This document shows, piece by piece, positions 8,674-18,001 of a stretch of DNA of 64,000 nucleotides; position 1 is the stretch's first letter, and the number at the start of each line of letters is the position of its first letter. The notes beneath the pieces were generated by a model. It made no database searches, was not told where the DNA came from, and saw only the letters and a program-made list of their open reading frames with translations. Origin of the DNA: Clostridia bacterium. Lineage in GTDB: Bacteria > Bacillota > Clostridia > Christensenellales > CAG-138. Position numbers and translations under genes: made by a program. The stretch is from NCBI GenBank assembly GCA_017614315.1, contig JAGACA010000006.1:124001-188000 (forward strand), given 5' to 3'.

Positions 8674-10836
8674 ATGGATCGTCTTCTGAACGTCTGCGAA
8701 AAGAAGTACTCGCCCGAAAAGGTCGAGCTTATTCGCCGCGCTGAAGAGTTTGCGAAGAAAGCCCACGAAGGGCAAAAGCGCGAATCCGGCGACCCGTACT
8801 ATACGCATCCCGAAGCCGTCGCGATACTCCTTGCGAACATGGATATGGACGCGGAGACCGTCGCCGCGGGCCTTCTTCACGACGTGGTGGAGGACGGCGA
8901 CGATATCACGATCGACAGGATAAAGGAGCTTTTCGGCGAAGACGTCGCACTTATGGTCGACGGAGTCACGAAGCTCACCAAAACCGGACACACGAGCGAT
9001 CTTGAGTCGCGCGAGGAGCGTCAGGCGGAGAATCTCAGGAAGATGTATCTCGCCATGGCGAACGACGTCCGCGTCGTCATCATAAAGCTCGCGGATCGCC
9101 TTCACAACATGCGCACCCTCGGCATATGCGGCCCCGAAAAAAGGCAGAGGATAGCGAGGGAGACACTGGACGTTTATGCGCCGCTCGCGGATCGATTCGG
9201 TATGGGCGCGATCAAGGCCGAGCTCGAGGATCTCGCGTTCGAATACCTATATCCCGAGGAGTGGCGGCATCTGTGCTCGCTTATCGAACCACAGCAGGAG
9301 GAGCGCATGCGCCTTCTCAATTCCGCCGTAAAGACGATAGTGGATTCGCTTGCGAAGGTGGGCATCAGGTGCGAGATCAGCGGAAGAAGGAAGCATATGT
9401 ATTCCATATTCCGCAAGCTGAAAAAGAACAACAAGAGCCTTAGCGAGATCTACGACCTCGTCGCGATAAGGGTCATCGTCGACACGGTCAACGACTGCTA
9501 CGCGGCGCTCGGCGTGATCCATTCTCTGTGGAAGCCGATGCCCGGCAGGTTCAAGGACTATATCTCTATGCCGAAGACCAACATGTACCGTTCGCTGCAC
9601 ACCACGCTGTTCAGCGATCTCGGCATGCCCTTCGAGGTGCAGATCAGGACGCAGGAAATGCACCGCACGGCAGAATACGGCGTCGCGGCGCACTGGCTTT
9701 ATAAGGAGGGCAAGGCGAGACCCGACGAGCTCGATTCCAAGCTCGCATGGGTGCGCGACCTTGTCAATTACGAGACCGAGGCCGATTCCACTAAGGAATT
9801 CATCGAGAACATCCGCAAGGATTTCTTCTCGGACTACGTTTACGTCCTCACCCCGAACGGCGAGATCATCGACCTTCCCGCGGGCTCTACGCCCATCGAC
9901 TTCGCTTACCGCATACACACCAACGTCGGCAATCACATCCAGCACGCAAAGGTCAACGGCGCGCTCGTTAAGCTCGATCACAAGCTCAAGACCCATGACG
10001 TCGTGGAGATAATCACGAACCAGCAGGCGACCCCCGGCCGCGACTGGCTGAATTACGCCAAGACCTCGCAGGCCAAAACAAAGATCAGACAGTGGTTCAA
10101 GAAGGCGAACCGCGAGGAGAACATTCAGAGAGGCCGCGAGATGCTCTCCGAAGCGGCGAAGCGCCAGGGCAAAAAGCTTGCGGATCTCGTAAAGCCGGAG
10201 TACTGCGCCTCGCTTCTTAAGCGATTCACGCTCAACGACATGGACGACGCGTACGCCGCGATCGGCTACGGCGGCATGACGACCGGTCAGGTGCTCCATA
10301 AGCTCATGGAGGAGTACCGCAAGGCGGAGAAGCAGGCCGAGCTCGAGGAGAAGCTCCTTAAGAAAGAAGAGCTCCACGAAAGCTACGACGATCAGGGCCG
10401 CGGCGTTGTTGTAAAGGGCGAGCACGACATGGTCGTGCATTTCGCGAAATGCTGTACGCCCGTTCCCGGCGATCCGATATTCGGCTATATCACCAGGGGC
10501 AGGGGCGTATCCGTCCACAGGCACGACTGCCCGAACGCCGAACAGCTCATGCTCGACGTCGAGAGGATCATCGAGGTCGAATGGGTCACCGGCGTCAATC
10601 AGGTATTCCCGGTCACCATACACGTCATCGCGGGCGAGCGCGCGGGCATCATGATGGAGATCACGCAGCTCCTTCTCGGAATGCGTATAAACACCAAGTA
10701 TCTCACGGCTAAATCGCTGGGCGATTCCGTCGACATAACCATCACGTTCGACGTAAACAACTCGGAACAGCTCCAGAACATCATTAAAAACATTCAGAAG
10801 CTCGACGAGGTACATTCCGTCGAAAGGTCGAGCTGA
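8674..10836 (+). CDS. relA: Bifunctional (p)ppGpp synthetase/hydrolase Rel
   Basis: Makes and degrades the stringent-response alarmone (p)ppGpp. Domains in order: HD hydrolase (about 25-180, with [10 protein letters not shown] intact), synthetase (about 235-350), TGS (about 385-445), a linker with CCTPVPGD, and ACT (about 640-715). The synthetase motif GRFKD is the basic version found in bifunctional enzymes, as opposed to the acidic version of synthetase-only RelA. 720 residues. AAAGGAGG precedes the start. Confidence 0.96.
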   Translation: MDRLLNVCEKKYSPEKVELIRRAEEFAKKAHEGQKRESGDPYYTHPEAVAILLANMDMDAETVAAGLLHDVVEDGDDITIDRIKELFGEDVALMVDGVTKLTKTGHTSDLESREERQAENLRKMYLAMANDVRVVIIKLADRLHNMRTLGICGPEKRQRIARETLDVYAPLADRFGMGAIKAELEDLAFEYLYPEEWRHLCSLIEPQQEERMRLLNSAVKTIVDSLAKVGIRCEISGRRKHMYSIFRKLKKNNKSLSEIYDLVAIRVIVDTVNDCYAALGVIHSLWKPMPGRFKDYISMPKTNMYRSLHTTLFSDLGMPFEVQIRTQEMHRTAEYGVAAHWLYKEGKARPDELDSKLAWVRDLVNYETEADSTKEFIENIRKDFFSDYVYVLTPNGEIIDLPAGSTPIDFAYRIHTNVGNHIQHAKVNGALVKLDHKLKTHDVVEIITNQQATPGRDWLNYAKTSQAKTKIRQWFKKANREENIQRGREMLSEAAKRQGKKLADLVKPEYCASLLKRFTLNDMDDAYAAIGYGGMTTGQVLHKLMEEYRKAEKQAELEEKLLKKEELHESYDDQGRGVVVKGEHDMVVHFAKCCTPVPGDPIFGYITRGRGVSVHRHDCPNAEQLMLDVERIIEVEWVTGVNQVFPVTIHVIAGERAGIMMEITQLLLGMRINTKYLTAKSLGDSVDITITFDVNNSEQLQNIIKNIQKLDEVHSVERSS

Positions 10837-10844
10837 GGAGTAAT

Positions 10845-11291
10845 ATGCGGGCAGTAATTCAGAGAGCAGATCGCGCTTCCGTCACCGTCGGCGGCAGGAC
10901 CGTCGGCAGCATAGGACGGGGGTTTCTCGTTTTATTGGGCGTTCACGTTTCCGATACGGAGACGGACGCCGATCATATCGTCAAAAAGGTCTCGGGGCTC
11001 CGCGTGTTCGAGGATCCCGACGGCAAAATGAATCTTTCGCTTTCAGACGTCGGGGGAGAGCTCCTCGTCGTTTCCCAATTCACGCTTTACGGCGACACGC
11101 GCCGCGGCAACCGCCCCTCGTTCATCGAGGCCGCGCTGCCCGACAAGGCGATACCGCTTTACGAGTACACGGTAAACAGGCTCCGCGAGAGCTTTCACGT
11201 TGAGACCGGCGAATTCGGCGCCGAGATGAAGGTCGAGCTTATAAACGACGGCCCCGTGACGATACTCATCGACAGCAAAAAGACCTTCTGA
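10845..11291 (+). CDS. dtd: D-aminoacyl-tRNA deacylase
   Basis: Removes D-amino acids mischarged onto tRNA. The 148-residue length and the motifs [17 protein letters not shown] and NDGPVTI (the two active-site motifs of the DTD family) identify it. GAGGAGT precedes the ATG. It begins eight bases after relA, the usual neighbour. Confidence 0.96.
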   Translation: MRAVIQRADRASVTVGGRTVGSIGRGFLVLLGVHVSDTETDADHIVKKVSGLRVFEDPDGKMNLSLSDVGGELLVVSQFTLYGDTRRGNRPSFIEAALPDKAIPLYEYTVNRLRESFHVETGEFGAEMKVELINDGPVTILIDSKKTF

Positions 11292-11294
11292 AAT

Positions 11295-11945
11295 ATGGAA
11301 AACAAGCTGAACATACTCCCGATACAGACAGGTCCTTTAGCCGTCAACACATACATCGTATGGCGCGACGGCTTTGATTCGTGCGTCGTGATCGATCCCG
11401 CAAGCTCAAATAAGGTGCTCGAGCAAACGAATAAGCTCTCGCTGAAGATATCCGCCATACTCATCACGCACGGGCATTTCGATCACATACTCGGCGTTAA
11501 AAGGCTTGCGGATGAGACACGCGCCAAGATCGTTATAAGCCGCGTCGACGCACCGGCCTTGAAGGACGGCAGAGCGTGCCTTGCGTCCATGATCGGCGTA
11601 AGGTTTGAGCCTGCAAAGGCGGACGTGCTTCTTAAAGACGGCGACGAGTTCACGTACTCGGGCGTCACTTTCCGCGCGATACTCACTCCCGGCCATACGA
11701 AGGGCGGCATGTGCTTCGTTGTCGAGGACGAGAAGGTCATCTTCTCCGGCGACACGCTCTTTTTCGCAAGCTACGGACGGAGCGATCTCCCGGGCGGGGA
11801 CTCCGCCGCGCTTTGCGACTCGATCATCTATCGCCTGTTTTCGCTCAAGGGCGATTACAGGGTGCTCCCGGGACATGACCGCGAGACGACGCTCGAATTC
11901 GAAAGGAACAACAACCCCTGCGCGATTTACGGGATCTGCCAATGA
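11295..11945 (+). CDS. Metallo-beta-lactamase-fold hydrolase (glyoxalase II-like)
   Basis: A 216-residue zinc hydrolase of the MBL fold, most like hydroxyacylglutathione-hydrolase-type proteins. The metal motif THGHFDH is near residue 55, with later GHTKGG and PGHD motifs. The true substrate is unknown. It starts three bases after dtd without a clear ribosome site, so it is probably coupled to dtd translation. It overlaps the hemZ start by four bases. Confidence 0.88.
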   Translation: MENKLNILPIQTGPLAVNTYIVWRDGFDSCVVIDPASSNKVLEQTNKLSLKISAILITHGHFDHILGVKRLADETRAKIVISRVDAPALKDGRACLASMIGVRFEPAKADVLLKDGDEFTYSGVTFRAILTPGHTKGGMCFVVEDEKVIFSGDTLFFASYGRSDLPGGDSAALCDSIIYRLFSLKGDYRVLPGHDRETTLEFERNNNPCAIYGICQ

Positions 11946-13399
11946 AGCTCGAAACCAACATTCCGGAATACTATAACGACATTTGCGAGGAGATCAGGCT
12001 CTTCGTTCCCGACGCGGAGGTCGCAATAGGCGATCGGGCTTCGGACGACGGCATGACTCTTTCGGTCGACCTTGCTGCGGACGGACGCTTCGCTTCACGC
12101 GTCAGCTTCACCCGAAACGGCGAGGTCTTTTCCTATTCATATGAAACGCCCCATAAAGGGGAAGACGGGATCGAATTGAAACGCTATGCCAAAAGGAATA
12201 TCAAGGTCGCGATATTCCGTTGTCTGAGGAAGACGTATCCCGACAGGCTGATACCGTGGGGCTCGCTCACGGGGATCCGCCCGACGAGGCTCCTTTCGGA
12301 GCTTGAGAAGAGCATGGGCGTATCGGAGGCGGAGCGCGTCATGCGGGAGGAATTCGACGTTTCTCCCGAAAAGATCGCGCTTGCGAAGGAGATAACGGAC
12401 GTTCAGCGCCCCGTTTTCGCGTCGGCAAAGCCCGACGATATCGGCGTTTATATCGGAGTACCGTTCTGCCGCACGCGCTGTTTATACTGCTCGTTCGCGT
12501 CCGAGGTGCGCACGAAAAAGACCGATATGAGCGCATACCTCGACGCGCTCGCAAAAGACATCGTCCTCGGCTCCGCCATGACAAAGGAGCTCGGGCTCGA
12601 GCCGCGCTCGTTTTATTTCGGCGGCGGCACCCCGACCGTGCTCACGGCCGAAGAGCTTGACAGGATACTCGACGTTCTCACCTCGGCCTACCCGGTGGCG
12701 GGAAAGGAGTTCACCGTCGAGGCGGGACGGCCCGATACCATTACAAGGGAAAAGCTGCTGGTGCTTAAGGCATACGGCGTGACCAGGATATCGGTCAACC
12801 CGCAGACGATGTGCGACAGGACGCTTCGGCTCGTCGGCCGCGATCACACCGCGGAGGATATAAAAAGGTGCTTCTGTGAAGCTCGCGGGATAGGCTTCGG
12901 GTCGATCAACATGGATCTCATCGCGGGGCTTCCCAACGAGGACGAGCGGGATATGGAGCATTCGCTCGAAGAAATAAAAAAGCTCGACCCGGACTGCCTG
13001 ACGGTGCACACTCTCGCCATAAAGCGCGCTTCCAGACTTAAGGAGCACATGAGCGACTACGTCCTTCCGAGCGTCGAAACTGTCGAAAGGATGGTTCGGC
13101 TCGGCAGGGAATGCGCGAAGAGCATGGGCATGAAGCCCTATTATATGTACCGCCAGAAATACATGGCGGGGAACCTTGAAAACGTGGGCTACTCAAAGGA
13201 AGGACACATCTGCGTCTATAACATCGATATGATGGAGGACAGGATGAGCATAATCGCACACGGCGCCGGAGCTATGACGAAAAGGGTGTGGCCGGACGGC
13301 GGCAGAATAGAAAGGGTGCCGAACCCGAAGGACATAGCAACGTACATAGAAAAGCTTCCCGCCGTTAACGCGGAGCGAAAGGAAATGTTCAAAGCATAA
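11942..13399 (+). CDS. hemZ: Coproporphyrinogen dehydrogenase HemZ (radical SAM)
   Basis: Oxygen-independent coproporphyrinogen III oxidase-like radical-SAM protein. The CRTRCLYCSF motif carries the CX3CX2C cluster ligands, and GGGTPT and the HemN-type regions follow. The N-terminal extension (about 160 residues before the motif) and 485-residue length match HemZ rather than HemN/HemW. Its place after the dtd-MBL genes is a known Clostridia order. Translation is coupled to the MBL gene by an ATGA overlap. Confidence 0.92.
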   Translation: MKLETNIPEYYNDICEEIRLFVPDAEVAIGDRASDDGMTLSVDLAADGRFASRVSFTRNGEVFSYSYETPHKGEDGIELKRYAKRNIKVAIFRCLRKTYPDRLIPWGSLTGIRPTRLLSELEKSMGVSEAERVMREEFDVSPEKIALAKEITDVQRPVFASAKPDDIGVYIGVPFCRTRCLYCSFASEVRTKKTDMSAYLDALAKDIVLGSAMTKELGLEPRSFYFGGGTPTVLTAEELDRILDVLTSAYPVAGKEFTVEAGRPDTITREKLLVLKAYGVTRISVNPQTMCDRTLRLVGRDHTAEDIKRCFCEARGIGFGSINMDLIAGLPNEDERDMEHSLEEIKKLDPDCLTVHTLAIKRASRLKEHMSDYVLPSVETVERMVRLGRECAKSMGMKPYYMYRQKYMAGNLENVGYSKEGHICVYNIDMMEDRMSIIAHGAGAMTKRVWPDGGRIERVPNPKDIATYIEKLPAVNAERKEMFKA

Positions 13400-13400
13400 A

Positions 13401-13424
13401 AAAGCTCATCTGACGATGAGCTTT
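13401..13424. terminator. Bidirectional terminator between hemZ and rpsU
   Basis: A perfect 10-bp inverted repeat, AAAGCTCATC / GATGAGCTTT, with a TGAC loop. On the minus strand it is followed by a run of T, so it is strongest for rpsU; it also ends the hemZ transcript. Confidence 0.85.
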
Positions 13425-13437
13425 AATGTACTTTTGA

Positions 13438-13608
13438 TCAATACTTGCGCTTTCTTGCAGCCTCAGCCTTCTTTTTGCGCTTTACGCTGGGTTTTTCGTA
13501 GTGCTCGCGGCGACGTGCGTCGGCGAGGATACCGGAACGGGCACACTTGCGCTTCCAACGCTTGAGGGCGCTCTCCAGGGACTCGTTTTCACCAACATGG
13601 ATTTCCAT
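13438..13608 (-). CDS. rpsU: Ribosomal protein bS21
   Basis: A 56-residue basic protein of the 30S subunit. The sequence [18 protein letters not shown] and the Arg/Lys-rich tail are characteristic. The start at 13608 (MEIHVGENE) gives the normal family length; the longer open frame upstream is leader. A G-rich ribosome site (GAGAGGGGGG) lies upstream. A consensus promoter is about 90 bases further up. Confidence 0.96.
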   Translation of the reverse strand: MEIHVGENESLESALKRWKRKCARSGILADARRREHYEKPSVKRKKKAEAARKRKY

Positions 13609-13694
13609 TGACCTATTTCCCCCCTCTCTTATGCGGGACGTCCGTTTCATCGGGCTTTGAGCGGAAAACCCGCCCAAGCTCAAAATACCAATAC

Positions 13695-13723
13695 ATTATA
13701 CTTGCTCGATCTTGCTTTGTCAA
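13695..13723 (-). promoter_or_regulatory. Consensus sigma-A promoter of rpsU
   Basis: On the minus strand TTGACA (13723-13718), 17-base spacer, TATAAT (13700-13695): a perfect match to consensus, as expected for a ribosomal protein gene. It gives a leader of roughly 80 bases. Confidence 0.9.
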
Positions 13724-13773
13724 CAGCAGACGAAGCTTTTTTTTGATATCCGCCATAATATATCCCGCCGCGA

Positions 13774-13802
13774 TTGACACGGGATGATATTCGTATTACA
13801 AT
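13774..13802 (+). promoter_or_regulatory. Sigma-A promoter of the uracil-DNA glycosylase gene
   Basis: TTGACA at 13774-13779, 17-base spacer, TACAAT at 13797-13802; divergent from the rpsU promoter. Confidence 0.8.
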
Positions 13803-13830
13803 TTCAAAAGACCAAACAAGGAGAAATGCA

Positions 13831-14439
13831 ATGCTCAAGAAAAGATATGCCGAGGAAGCCGAACGGATATCGGGGCTCGAGCTCGGCCGCGACGCCGATC
13901 TCAAGCATCCCGTATTCGGCGACGGGAATCCAGATAAGCCACTCATCATGTTCGTGGGCGAGGCTCCGGGCAAGGACGAAGCCGCCTCCGGCAGGCCGTT
14001 CGTCGGAAAGGCGGGAAAGCAGCTCGACGCCATGCTCGCCCTCGCTGGGATAGACAGGTCGAAGGTTTTCGTCACCAATTCGGTCAAGTACCGCCCCACA
14101 AAGGTCGCCGACCGTCGTGTTTCGAACCGCACGCCCATGCCGTCAGAGGTAAAGGACGGCCTTGCGCTTTTGAGGTTCGAGATCGAAACGGTCTGCCCGT
14201 CGGTCATCGCGACTCTCGGCAATGTTCCGCTTTCCGCGGTGAGGATGCTCTCAGACACGGAGGGGGAGAAGCTTAACGTCGGCATGGCGCACGGAATGCC
14301 GACCGTCATCGTCGTCGGCGGAAGGCTCATACACCTTTTCCCGCTCTACCATCCCGCTTCCGCCATCTACAACAGGGAGCTCAAGCCCGTGCTCGAGCAG
14401 GATCTCATAAGGCTCGGCGATTTCGCAAGATCGTTATAA
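13831..14439 (+). CDS. Uracil-DNA glycosylase superfamily protein lacking Fe-S cysteines
   Basis: Probable uracil-excising base-excision repair enzyme of the family 4/5-like branch. Motif A is GEAPGKDEAASGRPFVG at 43-59 and the late His motif is LYHPASAIYN. The four cysteines that hold the iron-sulfur cluster in classic family 4 enzymes are not there: the N-terminal CxxC position reads ISGLELG, and KCRP is KYRP. The only cysteine is in ETVCPS. The start at 13831 (202 residues) is chosen for the AAGGAGA ribosome site and because the promoter overlaps any upstream start. Confidence 0.85.
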   Translation: MLKKRYAEEAERISGLELGRDADLKHPVFGDGNPDKPLIMFVGEAPGKDEAASGRPFVGKAGKQLDAMLALAGIDRSKVFVTNSVKYRPTKVADRRVSNRTPMPSEVKDGLALLRFEIETVCPSVIATLGNVPLSAVRMLSDTEGEKLNVGMAHGMPTVIVVGGRLIHLFPLYHPASAIYNRELKPVLEQDLIRLGDFARSL

Positions 14440-14446
14440 AAAATAT

Positions 14447-14473
14447 AGGCCGTTCAGCTGAACGGCCTTTTTG
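14447..14473. terminator. Bidirectional terminator between convergent genes
   Basis: A perfect palindrome AGGCCGTTCAG / CTGAACGGCCT with T-rich flanks on both strands. It serves the UDG gene (+) and the secreted repeat protein gene (-). Confidence 0.88.
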
Positions 14474-14481
14474 TTTGTCTT

Positions 14482-16113
14482 TTACTGCTTTTTGTTTTCA
14501 GCGCGCTTGTTGCGCCTGATGACTATCTCGGCGACCGCGAGACCAAGCATCAGGAGCGCTGCGGAACCGGCGACGATGCCGAGTATCCGGAACCATTTCT
14601 GCAGCTTTTCTCCCGTCTTGGTGATCAGCCCGTCGAGCCTGCTGCCGAGACCGTCGTCGGAGATGACGCCGATGCCGGTCGAATCGCCCTTCGAGGGATC
14701 CTTATACGGTATCATGGAGCTTACGTCGATATTGTCCGCGCTGACGTGCGCCTCGTACGTGTAGACATTGCCGGACGAATCCTCGGCGGTAAGCACGAAC
14801 ACGAGGTCTCGTACGCTGCCGATATTGATATCGAGCTGTACCTTGTCGTTCGTACCGGCGGGGAAGGCCGACCACTTTTTAAGCTCATAGCCGAGCGCCT
14901 GCTCGGTAACGGATACGTTGTAAAGGTCGAGCTCTCCCGAGTTGACCACGTTGAACTCGATGCCGATGACGTTCTCGCTGTTCATGGATGAAGCCGTGAT
15001 CGCGCTGAACTCGAGTCTTATCTTGGAGGCGTCGATATACGGTCTTACGGCGTAGCTCGCGGTATTGTCCTTGAAGAGAGTGCCGGTGGGATCGTATCCG
15101 CGGATATAGAACACGACGTTCCTGATCTCTTCGGGATCGGGGACGAAGTACTCGAACACCTTGTATTCGCCGACGGCGAGCGAGAAGGTCTCCTCGTTGA
15201 TCTGATTGCCGAGCTCGTCTGTGATCTTGAGGCTCTTTAAGTTAAGGTTGCCGTTATTGGTGAGATAGATCGTGAACTGCACGCCTTCGGGCGTGGGGTT
15301 ACCGACGACGACCTCCTTTACGAGCTGGGGATTGATCAGGCCGATGTTCATCGGAGAGACGTTGCTGACCAGCTGTGTCGTTCCGCCGTACGCGTAGAAC
15401 GTGACCTTAGGCGAAGACACGACCGTAGACGATCCCATCCGCATCACGTACACGTATTCCTTTGTCGCGCCGGGCTCGAGCATATCGATCTTATACGCGG
15501 CGCTGCTCTTCATGAACACCTTTACGTCGTAAAGCTCGATATTGACGAGCGTTACGGGGCCGGTATTCGTGAACGTGTACTTGAACGTGACGTCGGTGCC
15601 GGGAGCGGCGCTGACGGGGCTCGCAGAGCGGGTGACGCGGAGATACGGGGTAAGACTGCGGCGCTTGACCATGCAGGAAACCGACTCGGTTATCCTCATT
15701 CCGAAATCATCCCAAGATACGGTGAAAGTAAGGTTGGTGTCAAACATCTCCTCGGCAATGTAAAGCGTGCCGATAAAGGTGCCGTTCGTGCCGGGAGCGA
15801 TGGAAACGCCTGAGGTGTTGAACGAAACGCCGTAGCCGTTCGAGATGCTGATATTCGTATATGAGCCGCTGCGCTCGGAATAAGTGCCGCCCGTGGATTC
15901 CGTGCCCGGCTCGGCTGTCGGTTCCGGCGTGGACGCGGCGTTGGTGTTGCGGATGGCGATCGTCACCGTGACCTCGCCGGGTTCGGTGCGCTCGTTGGGG
16001 GAAACGCTGATCGAAACGTGCGTGTTGGAACTTGCCTCGGCTCCGAACGGGACGAGGGATACAAGCAGCGCCGCGATCATGATAAGCGATAATATTTTAT
16101 AGGTCTTGTTCAA
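14482..16113 (-). CDS. Secreted, C-terminally anchored protein with Ig-like (CARDB/DUF11-type) repeats
   Basis: About 543 residues. A signal peptide (basic MNKTYK, then a hydrophobic core ending near AEA) is followed by several beta-rich segments of about 100 residues with patterns such as FTNTGPVTLVNIELYDV and LTNNGNLNLKSLKITD, typical of CARDB/DUF11 modules. A final membrane span (about GIVAGSAALLMLGLAVAEIV) and a basic tail face the cytoplasm. Role unknown; it could be a surface scaffold. The TTG at 16113 is chosen as start because GAAGGAGTG lies eight bases before it and the signal peptide begins there. Confidence 0.8.
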   Translation of the reverse strand: MNKTYKILSLIMIAALLVSLVPFGAEASSNTHVSISVSPNERTEPGEVTVTIAIRNTNAASTPEPTAEPGTESTGGTYSERSGSYTNISISNGYGVSFNTSGVSIAPGTNGTFIGTLYIAEEMFDTNLTFTVSWDDFGMRITESVSCMVKRRSLTPYLRVTRSASPVSAAPGTDVTFKYTFTNTGPVTLVNIELYDVKVFMKSSAAYKIDMLEPGATKEYVYVMRMGSSTVVSSPKVTFYAYGGTTQLVSNVSPMNIGLINPQLVKEVVVGNPTPEGVQFTIYLTNNGNLNLKSLKITDELGNQINEETFSLAVGEYKVFEYFVPDPEEIRNVVFYIRGYDPTGTLFKDNTASYAVRPYIDASKIRLEFSAITASSMNSENVIGIEFNVVNSGELDLYNVSVTEQALGYELKKWSAFPAGTNDKVQLDINIGSVRDLVFVLTAEDSSGNVYTYEAHVSADNIDVSSMIPYKDPSKGDSTGIGVISDDGLGSRLDGLITKTGEKLQKWFRILGIVAGSAALLMLGLAVAEIVIRRNKRAENKKQ

Positions 16114-16152
16114 AGAACACACTCCTTCATTGTATCTGATCATACACCCTTT

Positions 16153-16181
16153 ATTATACCCTATTTTTTGCCGTAAGCCAA
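16153..16181 (-). promoter_or_regulatory. Sigma-A promoter of the secreted repeat protein
   Basis: On the minus strand TTGGCT (16181-16176), 17-base spacer, TATAAT (16158-16153). Confidence 0.7.
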
Positions 16182-16241
16182 GCATTATATTGAAAATAAT
16201 CGCAATATTTTTTCCGCACGCCGAGTTAAGCCCGATTTTAC

Positions 16242-16269
16242 TTGCATTGGATTGAAAAAATGATATAAT
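16242..16269 (+). promoter_or_regulatory. Sigma-A promoter of the PrsA-like lipoprotein operon
   Basis: TTGCAT at 16242-16247, 16-base spacer, TATAAT at 16264-16269, about 40 bases before the start codon. Confidence 0.65.
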
Positions 16270-16308
16270 TAGCTTGTTCGGTCAAAGCATTTGAAAGGAT
16301 TATTACCT

Positions 16309-17736
16309 ATGAGCAAAAAAACGATCCGCCTGATCGCGACGGCCGCGGCGGCGCTTTTCGCGCTCTCGGCCTGTACTCATGAAATAAAGTTAGACGACGT
16401 CGATAGATCCACTCCCGTACTTTCGATCGGTAACGAGACGGTCAGCCTTGCCATGTACAAGGCGCTGTTCGATAACTATCTGCCCTATATGCAGTATTCG
16501 GGGTTCGATCCTCTGGAGGACGAATCCAGCCTCAAGTATTACCGCGACTGGCTCGTGGACATACTGACAGACGATCTCGTTACTCTTCACCAGGCGAAGC
16601 AGTCGGGCTTCACATTCACCGAGGAGGAGGAAGCACAGCTTGCCGCCGAGACGGAGGAGGAGCTGGGCGAACTCTTTTCCGAATTCATGGAGCTTGCAAG
16701 GCAGGACTACGCCGACGATCCTTCGATCCCGGTCGAGGTCTATTTTGAGGGTATAGTCAATTCCGAATCCGAATACTACACCGGGGTCTCGATGAGCTGG
16801 GAGGATTATAAGGCCTATTACCGCGGGCAGTCGAGAAACTCCGCCATTGTCAAGGCCTTCAGGGAAAAGGTCTGCGCGGAGTTCGTTCCGACGAACGACG
16901 ACGTCGCCGACTGGTACGATTCCGCCGTCGCGAACGACAAGGCGACCTATACCGCTGATCCCGGAAACTACAAGAACGACGAGGAGGAGTACGAGCAGTA
17001 TTTCGGCTCGAGGGAAGGCGTATATCCCATAACGTACGTCCCGTCCGGATATTCGAGGATGATGCAGATCGTGGTCTACCCGCAGGGCGAGCTCTCCGAC
17101 GAATACTCCGATAAGCTCGAGCGCATGGAGGAGATAGAGACGGAATACGGAAGGCTCGCGTTCGAGGACGCCGTAAGCGGTACGGACGTCAACGCGGGCA
17201 GGCTCGCGGAGCTTGTGACCGAATACAACGCGCTGAAGGAGGCCGCCGACGCCGAATACGAGGAGTATTTAAGGAGCGCCCGGGAAAAGATCGAGGCCGC
17301 GAAGCGCGAGATAATGAACGGAAGACCTTTCGAGGAGGTTATGCCGGACTACACCGAGGACAAGCGCGTGATCGGAGACGGGGACGGCGAGGGCTGCAGG
17401 GCGTTCCTCGAAAAGGGCGAGCTTATAAGCTTGAAGCACACGTCCTCCGCCGACTGGTCGAACGGCATCAAGGAAGAATTCAAAAAGCTTGCTCTCGGTC
17501 ATTACTCCGAGATCTTCATGGAGGGCGGCGCGTTCAGGATCATCTATTACGCCTCGGACGAGACCTCAGGCGAGGTGCCGCTCGAAGCGATCTATGACGA
17601 TATAAAGACCGTGTGTACGGCATCGGTGCAGGACAAACAGTGGGAAGCCCTGATCGCCGAATGGAAAAAGGATCCTGATCTGGTCATCAACGAAGAACTG
17701 CTGGATCTGGTCGGAAAGGACGATCTTAAGAACTGA
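16309..17736 (+). CDS. PrsA/SurA-like foldase lipoprotein
   Basis: Probable extracytoplasmic peptidyl-prolyl isomerase or chaperone. The signal peptide ends in the lipobox LSAC (Cys about residue 22). A SurA_N-like helical region follows, then a parvulin-like part. The parvulin appears split: a first strand-like segment (YSRMMQIVVY, about residue 250) is separated from the rest (MNGRPFEEVMPDYTED onward) by an acidic helical insert of about 70-80 residues. AAAGGA precedes ATG 16309. The next gene encodes RqcP, a common downstream partner in Firmicutes. Confidence 0.78.
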   Translation: MSKKTIRLIATAAAALFALSACTHEIKLDDVDRSTPVLSIGNETVSLAMYKALFDNYLPYMQYSGFDPLEDESSLKYYRDWLVDILTDDLVTLHQAKQSGFTFTEEEEAQLAAETEEELGELFSEFMELARQDYADDPSIPVEVYFEGIVNSESEYYTGVSMSWEDYKAYYRGQSRNSAIVKAFREKVCAEFVPTNDDVADWYDSAVANDKATYTADPGNYKNDEEEYEQYFGSREGVYPITYVPSGYSRMMQIVVYPQGELSDEYSDKLERMEEIETEYGRLAFEDAVSGTDVNAGRLAELVTEYNALKEAADAEYEEYLRSAREKIEAAKREIMNGRPFEEVMPDYTEDKRVIGDGDGEGCRAFLEKGELISLKHTSSADWSNGIKEEFKKLALGHYSEIFMEGGAFRIIYYASDETSGEVPLEAIYDDIKTVCTASVQDKQWEALIAEWKKDPDLVINEELLDLVGKDDLKN

Positions 17737-17740
17737 TATT

Positions 17741-18001
17741 ATGAGGCTTGACAAATTCTTAAAGGTATCGAGAATAATCAAAAGGCGCACAGTTGCGAAC
17801 GAGGCCTGCTCGTCGGGCAGGGTCATGATCAACGACAAGGTAGCGAAGCCCTCTTCCGAGGTCAAGGCGGGCGATATCATCGTCATACGCCTCGGGGCGA
17901 AGCTGTTCAAGGCGGAGATAATCGAAGTACGCGAATACGCTGCGAAGGAAAACGCTGACGAAATGTACCGCGTAATTGCCAACGAAGGGTTTGACGAATG
18001 A
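17741..18001 (+). CDS. rqcP: RqcP-type S4-domain RNA-binding protein
   Basis: An 86-residue S4-domain protein (RLDKFLKVSRIIKRRTVANEA, then GRVMINDKVAKPSSEVKAGD). In Bacillus the orthologue (YabO/RqcP) acts with RqcH on stalled 50S subunits to add alanine tails. The size and its position after the foldase gene support this over longer S4 proteins. It ends in a four-base overlap with ispDF. Confidence 0.85.
   Translation: MRLDKFLKVSRIIKRRTVANEACSSGRVMINDKVAKPSSEVKAGDIIVIRLGAKLFKAEIIEVREYAAKENADEMYRVIANEGFDE

Noticed and set aside
9247-10815. 522-codon open frame opposite relA
   Set aside because: Shadow of a conserved gene in GC-rich DNA, without recognisable domains.
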